64,000 bases of DNA, taken from positions 6,406,193-6,470,192 of the forward strand of contig NC_135211.1 of the NCBI RefSeq assembly GCF_052324685.1, written 5' to 3'. This document shows, in pieces, positions 47,729 through 64,000 of the stretch. How positions within the stretch are numbered: position 1 is the stretch's first letter; the number at the start of each line of letters is the position of its first letter. A program made the position numbers and the translations under genes. Source of the DNA: Brachyhypopomus gauderio (Eukaryota > Chordata > Actinopteri > Gymnotiformes > Hypopomidae). The notes below the pieces were generated by a model, which saw only the letters and a program-made list of their open reading frames with translations, searched no databases and was not told where the DNA came from.

Positions 47729-50700
47729 ACATTTCAGCTAATTTCAGATTGACTTGATTTACTGGTAGTTTTCAGGAATTCTCTTTGGCATTATGGGAAA
47801 TGCTGTTTTCTTTGTGCTTTTTTGAATGAAGGAACTAATGTAGAAAATTGATAGAAAACAAATCAGGTGTGTTCTTAACCACAGCTGAACCTGGGAAATA
47901 ATTTTTGCTGATTTTGCTAAATCAGAGCGATACCCAAACCCCAGTCATTATTAGACGGCATCGTGCCCAGCCCGGAAGAAACGTTTCAAAGGTTCAGAGA
48001 GTTCAGCTTCATAACTGAAACTGCTTGTTGACATAGTTCAGCAAAACATTTCAACCTAAAGCCTTTTTTCAGATCCAAGGAATATTAATATGATTTATGG
48101 CAGTGTATAAAATTTGATGCAGAGAAACACTATGATTGCAACACGTAGCAAAACATCAAACTGACTACATAAACCGGAGTTTTAGTTCATGGACAAACTT
48201 TCACTGATAAGCTTGTTGTATAATTACCCCAACAAAGGTGCTGCACCTATCCAGCATAAATCACCAGGACACTTCAAATGAAGCTAATTTCAGAATTGAT
48301 TGGTGGTGCTCAGCTGCTGAGTTGAACCCGTGAAACTTGAGAGACGATCCTGACCCCCACCCCTGTGGTTGGAACCTCCCATCACAGGAGGTTAAGCTCG
48401 GGGTAATAGGCCCATATGTAGCTGTGTAAGGGGAAGCATTTCATATTAAGAGCCTGAGAGGGCTGCGGTGAACCTCTGAAAATCACTCACAGTCACACAC
48501 ACACACACACAAACAATAGGGCCAGTTGCTGCCACGGTAGTAAAGTAGGGGATAAATCAAATGCGATTTCAAAGATGATTTCTCGTGTGGCCCTATGAGG
48601 CTCTCCATGCAGATGGAAGTATCTGTAATTCAGTTTAGTTTCTTGGTCTTTATCATTGGTGTTGGTGTCGGCTTAGCTGACTTTTGGCTATGCAAACACA
48701 CTTGAGCAAAAACGTCTAAATCTGAGCCGAGGATGGGATGCCCTTCTGAACACTGCACTGTGATATTCAGTGACACGTTCAAACAGACCAGCGTTTCAGT
48801 ACCACTGCTTCTCCGCTCTCTTCAATGGCAATGAAATGATGTCATCAATATTCAATTATGACCTCACAGAGTTTCTTTAAGTCCTTCGGAAAACAACGCA
48901 CGCATAGCTCCACCAGCACCGCCAATGTGACGTTACGAGCCTGAAAAATATTAACCGCCTGCCAAGAAATGCGAAATAAACGGCAGGCATAAAAAACGCC
49001 TCTTTAAGCAGCAGTTTGCTGTTGGGCAGCTCGCTGACTGTGTTGGTGATTTATACATGCTCAGAAGAAACGGCGCCATAAAGCGAAGGCTTCTGCGATT
49101 CAGCGTTTCCACGCACACCTCGTACCTGCCAGGAAGACACTGATTTATTTTCAGGCCTGTTCAGTTCACATCTCTTCCTCGGTAATAACGGAAAAAACTC
49201 CAAACATCCTCTTTTTTTTAGCGTAACACAGCAAATCAGCCTAAAGAGTGTTTTTCAGCTGCAGTCGGCCTGCTGTTGGATCTATTTTCTTCATAAAATA
49301 TCCATAATTACCATCTCATATAGCTTTCAAATATATCGCTGCACATTTAAAATGAATATTTTTAAAATTGTTTCCTTAGAAATTGGGACTGTGTATCCAC
49401 TACAGTGGGACTAAGCATGCTATTACTGCTTCTTCCATGTTATGGGTGATGCACTTATTCATGTGTTGTGAATGTTTTATTCATGTGTTATTGGCGTGTT
49501 GTGAATGTTTTATTCATGTGTTATTCACTGTGTTGACTCGTAAGATATGGAGCTTCCTGAGAGGCATTATGGAAGATATAATGGCGAGTAAACATCAGCA
49601 CGAGGACAGTCTGTGTGAGGGCAGAGTCTGTGTGAGGCCAGTCTGTGTGAGGCCAGTCTGTGTGAGGGAAGAGTCTGTGTGAGGACAGAGTCTGTGTGAG
49701 GCCAGTCTGTGTGAGGGCAGAGTCTGTGTGAGGGCATAGTCCGTGTGAGGGCAGTGTCTGTGTGAGGACAGTCTGTGTGAGGGCAGAGTCTGTGTGAGGG
49801 CAGAGTCTGTGTGAGGCCAGTCTGTGTGAGGGCAGAGTCTGTGTGAGGCCAGTCTGTGTGAGGGCAGAGTCTGTGTGAGGGCACTCTGGGTGAGGCTAGT
49901 CTTTGTGAGGGCAGTCTGTGTGAGGGCAGAGTCTGTGTGAGGGCAGTCTGTGTGAGGACAGAGTCTGTGTGAGGGCAGTCTGTGTGAGGGCATGGCACTG
50001 GTTATACGTCACCGCGGGCTCTAACCAGAGCAGAAACGAGACCTGCCTGCGCGTATGAGGGAGGACGCCCCCTCTGGGGCCTGCCCCTGGGTCCTAGTGG
50101 AGCCCACCCTTAATGGTCTGAGTGTGATGGATGTGCAAGTTAATGGCCTTCGTGTGGAAAGTCACGGGGGCCATCCCTAGAGAGGCTGTGCCGTTCAGAG
50201 AAGATTAGGAGTGAAGAATTACCCTTTATGGTGGGTTAAATGTGTAACGAGCAACAGTTATATCACACGTGATTATTTCAGGCGGGGATTCACGTGGACA
50301 TGACGCTGCACATAAGAAATGGCACGAAGTGTTTAACCTTAAGAGCCATGTAGTGTTGATAAACTGAGTTAACACTGGGCAGCACGTACATCCCAACACA
50401 TCTGTTCGGCATAAAAAAATGTCATCAGTGGGTAAAGCAAGGATGATGTCATTCTAGCTTGAACATAATAATTGACCTCAAAAACATCATTCTTACATTT
50501 GGCATCATGGACGGTGCACGTTTGTGGACAAGTTGTCTGTGCCAATGTGGTGGAAGCGTGAATCTACTCGTGTTCAAAAGCGAATTGGAGTCTTTGGGTT
50601 AACATGCGTGCAGATGTACCGAGATCACGTTAATGTATTTACTGTTGCCAGTTTGTTTCTGTGAAAGAAAGCAGGGTGAATAGTGTGGCCTTTACCATAA

Positions 50701-51396
50701 TGACTTCCACATTGCAGCTGCGGGCTTTGTGTCTTCTAAACTCGAACTTTTACAAGAACAACAGAACTGACAGGACTGACAGGACGGTCTGCACTCCAGT
50801 CTAACTGTTCATGAAAGACCAAACAGTAACGCATAAAACATTAGTACACTGAGAAAACGCATTTTTAAAACAAAAATCAACGCTTTGTAAATTGCAAAGC
50901 AATAAAATAGTAATTCTATGCTTTGGTGCAGTAGCCTATTACATAAGGGGAGCTTTAAAGGATTTTAAAAACATTGAAAAATTCCCTTGAATTACAATTA
51001 TGAAATTTAATATTTGAAATACAATGAGTAGGCTACATTTAATCCTTTGGTTGCGTGTTTAATTGCTCGGTTCTTTAAATACAATTTCAGTACAGAGAAT
51101 GATGATGTACAAACCCAGCTCTGGCTGTTTTATCCGTTTCTCTTTCATTTGCGTTATAACACTAGACAAATAGGTGAATAAACAGCGGTGAATAAATCTG
51201 CTTTGTTAAAGATCGGTGATATTTTTCAGCCTACCTCTCAATCAACGAACTATCAGAAACACCAGTCGTGTATTTACACTTATAGGCTATAAGTATATAA
51301 TCGTAGCCTATACTTCATGAAATGTTTCTTCCTTAATCGGCTGTTATCATCTAGTGGTCACAAGTCCAGTCAAAGATCCGCAAAATCGTTTCTTAC
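47729..51396. other. rai2 upstream intron sequence
   Basis: Between the coding exon and the candidate leader exon. Holds a minisatellite at 49606-49990 and short (AC)n near 48498. GC-richer stretches near 48310-48480 and 48880-49140 could be conserved regulatory sequence; that cannot be judged from one genome. Confidence 0.5.
49606..49990. repeat. 15-17 bp minisatellite (GTCTGTGTGAGGGCAGA)
   Basis: About 24 copies of AGTCTGTGTGAGG followed by GCAG, CCAG or ACAG. The minus strand stays open as a Pro-His-Thr-Asp repeat, which has no coding support. Confidence 0.92.
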
Positions 51397-51620
51397 CTGA
51401 TTAGAGTTCAAACGTCGTCTTTAAATGTCCGCCTTCACGGTTTCTGTGATTCAGTTTTGTTATGAACGTAGTTCAGTATCAGTGTCGTAGTTCAGTATCG
51501 TCGTTCAGATGCATCATCATCACCTTCATCCTCTCAACACGGGACAGTGTTGTGATACACCAGTTGTACAGCCCATCTCTGCACAAATAACTACCGACAA
51601 GACCAACTAAGTCCGACATA
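51397..51620 (-). promoter_or_regulatory. Candidate rai2 leader exon (donor clear, 5' end unknown)
   Basis: Minus strand CTCTAATCAG|GTAAGAAA is a near-perfect splice donor (exon edge at 51397). It lies 3.7 kb upstream of the rai2 acceptor, on the same strand, in a CpG-richer stretch. Right boundary is nominal. Confidence 0.4.
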
Positions 51621-53138
51621 CATGTATTTACGTTTTTTCTAAAGGATGAATACGTTTTGAACAGTTGTAGACAGTTAACTGTAGTGCCATCATTTTGGTT
51701 CTTTTATTTACTCCAAATTATGTATAATTATTTGTAAACGAAAATAGTTAAAGTAGCCTATATGATGTGGACCCGCTGTTTACTGCTTTTACGATATTAA
51801 AAAGTGTTACAATGAAGTGGTAGTTAATCTGGATGTTGTGTCCGGGTTTCATCAGTACTGTCCCATTAGCTGCATGATTTCATTAGGTTTGGAGGACACG
51901 GGGACGAGCGAGACGTTTGTCTCACTTGAGACAGTCAGTTCTTTCAGTCACTTTTGACCCGTTTCTAAAAGGCGCATTATTTCACCGTCGTGACTCCTAG
52001 GCTCCCAAATCCTGGAGGTCAGGGGTGTTGACCGCTGACCGGGTCCCTTAGACTGATCTCAACTCAATTGGATCCTTCTGCTCGGTTCTGGCTCGAGTCT
52101 TTGACAGACACCCCGGGTAAAGATCAAGCAGACAGTGTGGAGTCGTTCCTCAGAAGACTGTGGAGCTCCTCTCTGAAGTTCTTGTTATGACTGACACATG
52201 ACACTAACAGATGGTTTATGGTGCACTGCAATCAAACTATTGTCGTTGAATGAAAAGATATTATAAATGTTTTAAGACGTATGTTCAATTACAACTAGGA
52301 CATCCATTGCCTTTTAACCACTTTCCCGCCATTGAAACCAAAACGCGCGAGAACTGCAGCATAAATAGTGAATGAATCGTCAGTGGTTGTGAAAGTGTTT
52401 ATCGTGAACGATTAAATGTGGCTTTAAAGAAAGATTGGGGAACTTCCACGTCCAGATATGCAATCAAGGAACTCTCAAACCACTGGGAAGTCCGTCCTTT
52501 CCTGAAAGGTTTGCTGGTTCAGGGGAACCAGCACTGGACGTTTGTTGACAGAAAAGTCGTACATACACCGTGAGGTACCAGTTCTACCAATTACAGCTGC
52601 AGGTGAGTTATTGTGTATAGGGTTCATTCACGACTGTTTAATCAGCTCTATGTTTTATACTGCAGAAAAAAAAACATGACATTTAAGACGTTTCAAAATT
52701 TTCTTCATTCATTATAATGTACCGCCCCCTGCTGGTTAGCTGTATGGCCTCCATATAATGCATATTTCACGATTGATAAGTCAAGGACTGGAAGATGTTT
52801 CCCTGAGTAAGGGTTGCGTTTGACTTCTCATACTGACATTTCTGATTTGCACACAGAAATCACCGAGGTCATATAGAGGTCAATGCAGCAGAACCCCTGA
52901 ATGATTAGTAAAGTAAATGATGATTAGCTGTGCTCTAGGGCACACATGTTTCTAATGAGTCAGGTTTATTTGATTACTAACTTTTATTTTCAAAAATGGA
53001 AAACTTGGGTGGGTGAGGATCCACAGCAGAACACAAACTTTTTTGTAGAATGGGCACCCACACAAAAGATTAATATAAACAATGTGAATATTGTAAATAA
53101 GCAAGATGACTTTTGGGATTCTTTTCAATGCAGTCACA
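51621..53138. other. rai2-nhs intergenic sequence
   Basis: No gene recognised. A strong plus-strand donor-like site, GCTGCAG|GTGAGTTA, is at 52602/52603. AATAAA signals on the minus strand at 52965-52970 and 52983-52988 may be distal nhs ends. Confidence 0.45.
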
Positions 53139-56100
53139 TTTATTGGCCTACTCTACGCACAGTTACCGAGCAGGCCAGCGGAGCTGGTAAGACATGGATC
53201 AAATTTACAATGGGTTTGTCACAATGTTTACTACAAAATAAATACAAGGACTCAAAGTGTTGCACAGCTCCAAAATATACAAAGGCTTGGAATTAATGTA
53301 AACTTTGAAAACATTTTACAAAAAGAAACAACTTTGCAACATTTTTTTTTGTTTCTTTAAAAAGATCATATGTACACGTTTATACAAAAATACAAATTGA
53401 AGTGAAGCTTCTGACAGCTTCTGGTTCCAGAGACTTCTGCAGGATAACCCCCACTTCAGTCCAATAAGTTCGGTTCACTTTGCCTTCGTTATTTCCTTTA
53501 ACACCGTTCCACATTGGAAACCCCTTTGGCAAAAGTAGAATGTGTTTCCCCCATTTGTGCAGTGTGATTCACTGAGCGATATGTGTAGTTGTGGAATAAA
53601 CAGAAAATACACAGGAACGTTGTAAAGTGAACACCGGATACAGTGCAGGAATGGAGAAAGAACGGGAACTGTACCATGGTCACCATGGTGACGACAGCTT
53701 AGTCACTACAACGGAATATTCCAGAAGGCCTTTCTGCTCATGTTTTATTCCTCAAGAGGATGTTTTCTAGGTCGATAAAACCTTCAAGTTCAGCTACTAC
53801 AGTGTGTTGGGGGAGGGGGGGGGGGGTGAACATGTACATGCATGCATTGCTACAGTACCTGGAGTCGCCAATGTTAATGAGCTTTGATGAAAGATTTAAA
53901 GCAGAAATAAACCAAAGCAACCACAATGAGAGGACATATGGCATCAGTGACGTAGCATTGCCTGGGCATAAGGTTAGTTCTGAGCACCAAAACCAGTTGA
54001 CTAGAATTGTATATCATACAGCATATATGTAAGTAATGCAAATTTACAGCTAATTAGAAAGATTCATAAGTACAGTATTTAAATTTTCCATTGGCTAATA
54101 CACCCCTGATATGAAATATGTTCAGTCATTTTTTAGTTAAATAAAGCTTTATCATTCTTTTCTACATTTATTAACAAAATAATTCTCTGGATAAAATATC
54201 CCATAATTAAAAATATTTTATTTTTTCTTATTAAATGTTGCAATCTAATAGAGGATTTCATAGTTCTATAGGTTTGACCCCAAAGCATGTGACCACACAC
54301 AGAAAAGGGACAGCCCACATTTCTTCAGCGTTTTGACTCGAAACCAAGAACAGAACATGTCAGTTCTAGTGAGATTAAAAACAAAAGAAAAGTGTATGGT
54401 ACTGTGACAGTTTCTGCCTCTTTATCTACCTGTGTAAACAATGAAAGAAATGGTGCAGAGACTCATACATCTACTGAATGTTACTCTGGTGTGGGGAGTT
54501 GTGTGTCCTTATACCAAAGTACTACAAAGTATGGACATGACATACAGTACATGGCAATTCAACAACAGTCTGGAAAAAAAGGCTGAATAATTATCATATT
54601 TTTGTTAGTCACACAACCACATATATACATGTAATGAACAATACAGCTTCCCAGGACTGCAAATGAGCAATCGCCCAGTTACCGAGGGATACGTCTACAT
54701 AAACATAACTGTCCTTATTTTGTATTTGCAAGTTGATAATTTTTTACACCTTTACCCTAGAACAAACACCTAAAGACGTGAGACTAACCCTGTCCACAGA
54801 CACCAAACTGCTGTCTTTTACTGTGGCTTTCTGTTTCTTTTACACAAACAGTGCTTTAAGAGATTGTCCAGTTCTCCACATATGGGCTACAGCTCAGTCT
54901 ATGGATACAATACAGAAACCCAAATCTCAACGAAAACCTTAACATTTTGTACATCTACTAAACATAGCACATACTTAGCAAATTCAAGTGACTTGAATAT
55001 TTTTTTTTCCACACGTGAACATCCTTATGAATTCGAGTGTCTTATTGCATGCTAACAATGAAAGAGAGAGGAGTGTCAAGTCAGTGCTCAGTGGAAAAGG
55101 ATGATGGGAAAGTAAAACTGATTCAGTTCACAGCTTGTCTCCCCTGCTCTCTATGGCACAGTGTAAGTTTGACAAATCTTGCTAATTCCCTTGAGTTTTG
55201 ACCTCAAACAAGACTCTTCTGTTCTCGAGTAGAACAATTCATTGCAAAAGTGCAAACATCCCACTCAAACTGAAATGTTCACACAATCGTAATGGTATTC
55301 ATAGAATACAGGTGAAGATTTCAATTGTGTTGTCTCTATGAATTTGTTTCACGATAGTTGCAGTAGTTGTCTTAGACATTGGCCTCTATATGTTACATAT
55401 GATATACCTGAAAAAATTTACACATTATACGTACCCCATTTAAGTGCATTAAAAAATAAAATATTGTACAGATTTCTTCTCGAAGTGTAAACTTTTTGTT
55501 GGTATTATAATGGACAGTCCTATTTAAAAACATGACAACTTGTAACCTAAAATCCTAACCTCCCTTGTCATGGGTGAGAACTCCTCTAACTTTGGATGGA
55601 TCACATGTGGCCTCATTTTGCTAATAAATATACATTACCACATTTCATTTAATGCAGTTGTCATAAAGGAATAATCATCTTCAAACGAGTGCAAAATATT
55701 TGCAGATTTGCAAACCAATTCATTTTTGATGTAGATATTTCGGCTTTAAAATTTTTTCCTATGACTTTGGAGAACAGTTCTCCAGCGCTCCCAGTCCGCC
55801 TGTTGGGAAAGGTCACAGTGCGATTGTCCTGTGTAAGCCCAGCTAAAGTCCCAGTTAGGAATCACTGTGATGGGTAGGTGAACTTTTGGTACTGCAATAA
55901 CATACGTCTTCATGTAACAATGCTACAAATAACATACTAGGAATATATAAATCTGATATGATCTGTCTGTGTAAATCAGCTTGCTTCACGGATGTTGGTG
56001 ATGGTGGAGCTTTGATGGTGATGGTGGTGCTTCCTCACTGGGAGTTTAGCAGGTTCGTGCCCACAACTACACAGACGTTTAGCCTTTCATCACACACCAG

Positions 56101-57428
56101 AGATAACGACATTAACAACCAATCAATCCATTTGTGATGAAAATCTAAAAATAAAGGAATATGTTTCCAGTGTAGACAAATAAGTGTATATTCTTCACTT
56201 TCTGGCTATGGGTTTCTATTCTTCGGGAATGCCAAGATGCCAAGCATTTATACCACTAACAGTTCCCATATCGTGTGTTGGAAAAAAAAAATTGAACAAT
56301 GGCCAAAACATACTATATTGCCAAACGTATTAGCTCACCCATCCAATCAGGTGTTCCAATCACTTCCATGGCCAGAGGTGCATAAAATTTTTACAAACAT
56401 TTGGGAAAGAATAGAATGGGTCAGTGGTCAGTGAATTCCAGCGTGGAATTTGCCTCGCTCCTAAATCTTCCACAGTCAACTGTCAGCTGTATTATGAGAA
56501 AATGGAAGTGTTTTGGAACGACAGCAACTCAGTCATGAAGTGGTAGGCCACGTAAACTGACGGAGCGGAGTCAGCGGATGCTGAAGCGCATAGTGCGAAG
56601 AGGTCGCCAACTTTCGGCAGAGTCAATCACTACAGACATCCAAACTTCATGTAGCCTTCAGATTAGCTCAAGAATAGTGTGCAGAGAGCTTCATGGAATG
56701 GGTTTCCATGGTCGAGCAGCTGCATCCAAGCCATTCATCATCAAGTGCAATAGTGCAATGGAAAGCGTCAGATGCAGTGGTGTAAAGCACGCTGCCACTG
56801 GACTCTAGAGCCACTGGACTCAGTGGAGGCGTGTGACGAGTAATGAATCGCACTTCTACATCTGCCAATCTGATGGACGAGTCTGGGTTTGGCGGTTGCC
56901 AGGAGAATGGTACTAGTACTGACCTCAAACTGATAGAACACCTTTGGGATGAATTAGAGCGGAGACTGAGAGCCAGGCCTTCATCCAATATCAGTATGTA
57001 ACCTCACAAATGCACTTCTGGAAGAATGGTCAAAAATCCCCATAAACACACTCCTAAACCTTGTGGACAGCCTTCTCAGAAGAGTCGAAGCTGTTCTAGC
57101 TGCAAAGGGTGGACCAACGTCATATTGAACCCTATGGGTTATGAATGGGATGTCACTTAAGCTCATATGTGGGTCAAGGAAGGTGAGCAAATACTTTTGG
57201 CAATATAGCATATGTTCTCTCAATTCATGAAATACAAAATGTTCCAAGTGACCAAGGGATTTTTTCAGTCGTAAGATACAATGGAATACTTAGGGGAGTA
57301 AACTCATTCAAATGTTTGTAAATGTCACATTTGTTTTTTTAGTTAAAATATCTTTATCTTATTCTGAGGATTTTACTGTTTTGTTGGTTTCTACGAAAAA
57401 CAAAAAACACACAAATTAAACCCAACCC
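53139..57428 (-). other. Probable long nhs 3' UTR
   Basis: AT-rich sequence after the nhs stop. Minus-strand AATAAA signals are at 53744-53749 and 53139-53144, implying a 3.7-4.3 kb UTR, in keeping with the long mammalian NHS 3' UTR. Contains a Tc1 element. No other gene was recognised on either strand. Extent is inferred. Confidence 0.4.
56316..57205 (+). mobile_element. Degenerate Tc1/mariner DNA transposon (890 bp)
   Basis: Terminal inverted repeats TATTGCCAAACGTATTAGCTC and its near-inverse (GAGCAAATACTTTTGGCAATA), flanked by TA on both sides. The interior keeps pieces of Tc1 transposase on the plus strand: ERSQRMLKRIVRRGRQLSAE, SRIVCRELHGMGFHGRAAAS KP-type blocks, and a later DELERRLRARPSSN-type remnant. 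Frames are broken and the element is shorter than a full-length Tc1, so it is dead. Confidence 0.88.
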
Positions 57429-63325
<5,897 letters not shown>

Positions 63326-64000
63326 CTGAGGCAGAGGGGTTTCACCAGTTAGAGTGCTCCGGGGTATTTATGCCTTCGTATATTTATGTTATATACTCGA
63401 GAGATCATTGTAAGCAGTCACTAGTGTACTTAATTAGTTTAGAAATTCAAGGGGCAACTCGAACAGTTCTGTGCATAATTTGTTTTTATTTAAAGCCCCA
63501 ATAAAAGTCAAAGCACATAAACGTACACAGCTGTGGTGCGGCGTATACAGGAGGCACTCTGTCACACTCCTAAATTCATACTGCATCTCATCTTGAGCAA
63601 ATGCACAGTTGAGACCATGAAACAGGAAGAGAGGAGGGCAAACAGGAAGAAGGAGACAGAGAAAGAGTAGAGAGAGAGGGAGAGAGAGAGAGAGAGAGAG
63701 AAGGTGATATGTAGCCCCCCCCCCCCCCCCCCCCCCCCCCCCCGACTCCAGGATTTGGTTCTTGGCTCTACTCCAAAAATGATTTCATTGGAATAAAAGA
63801 AGCACAGTAGGAAAAAGCATAAAATATATGAAGGTTGTGTTGTATCCACAGCAGATACAAGTTACTTAACAACCTCTAGAGGGCAATAAAACCACTGTGG
63901 GAAATTCTGAAGATAAATCAGGTGTCTGTCTTCCATTAGGCTAAATGGGCAGTATAGTGATACTACTACTAACCACCAAAGACTGTTCCAATTCCAGCTC
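63326..64000. other. nhs intron at window edge
   Basis: Holds an (AG)n tract at 63669-63702 and a 29-base C run at 63715-63743. No further exon before the edge. Confidence 0.7.
63715..63743. repeat. Poly-C run (29 C)
   Basis: Pure homopolymer next to an (AG)n tract; its true length is unreliable in most sequencing methods. Confidence 0.9.

Noticed and set aside
49567..49998. Two overlapping frames encoding Pro-His-Thr-Asp repeats
   Set aside because: Translation of the GTGTGAGG minisatellite.
52946..53296. 116-codon plus-strand frame between rai2 and nhs
   Set aside because: AT-rich chance frame overlapping the inferred nhs 3' UTR; no homology recognised.
56578..56808. Apparent small gene with transposase-like protein
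   Set aside because: It is the decayed helix-turn-helix part of the Tc1 element, interrupted by stops; annotated as a mobile element instead.

Overview
This is a vertebrate nuclear window, almost certainly from a teleost fish. The evidence is multi-exon genes with GT-AG introns and vertebrate protein families, dense microsatellites, hAT, Tc1/mariner and non-LTR repeats of teleost type, and a tRNA-derived SINE. An otophysan fish (characin, catfish or gymnotiform) is a guess from the repeat flavour. There is no bacterial or phage content.

Four protein genes can be read exon by exon. From left to right they are: cdkl5 (minus strand; only the first two coding exons, 10648 to 7148, the rest lying off the left edge); scml2 (plus strand; complete, 14 coding exons from 17343 to 44143, 719 residues); rai2 (minus strand; one coding exon, 47665 to 46250, 471 residues); and nhs (minus strand; the last five coding exons, 63325 to 57429, 1354 residues, with the N-terminus off the right edge). 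In both long genes the exon lengths add up to whole codons and every junction phase agrees. The gene set matches the human Xp22.13 neighbourhood CDKL5-SCML2-RAI2-NHS. cdkl5 and scml2 are divergent, as I recall for human, but rai2 points towards scml2, which seems inverted relative to human.

Region by region: 1-4130 is a 32-bp palindromic minisatellite with higher-order structure, hit by two hAT elements with perfect 8-bp target duplications, lying in cdkl5 intron sequence. 4.1-10.6 kb is cdkl5 intron with weak LTR-like remnants. 10.6-17.3 kb is the divergent cdkl5/scml2 promoter interval, with a CCAAT/GC-box cluster near 12.7 kb and a YY1-type motif in a candidate scml2 leader exon near 14.35 kb. 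The 18.3-24.8 kb scml2 intron holds two minisatellites, a truncated hAT copy and a recent non-LTR retrotransposon fragment. The 25.5-35.2 kb intron holds a CpG-rich candidate internal promoter at 28.9-29.9 kb. Its candidate first exon ends in ATGG and would splice in phase to exon 7, giving a protein without MBT repeats. 35-44 kb carries the SLED and SAM exons, several of them flanked by TG repeats. 44.1-46.2 kb is the tail-to-tail gap between scml2 and rai2. 47.7-53 kb is rai2 upstream sequence. 53-57.4 kb is a probable long nhs 3' UTR with a dead Tc1 element.

Functionally, these are a neuronal kinase (cdkl5), a Polycomb-group chromatin protein (scml2), a CtBP-binding nuclear co-regulator (rai2) and an actin/cell-junction regulator (nhs). 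They share ancestry as a neighbourhood rather than a pathway. I found no undescribed system of the operon or defence kind. The most interesting signals are the microsatellite-embedded splice acceptors of scml2, its candidate internal promoter, and the palindromic minisatellite targeted twice by hAT elements.
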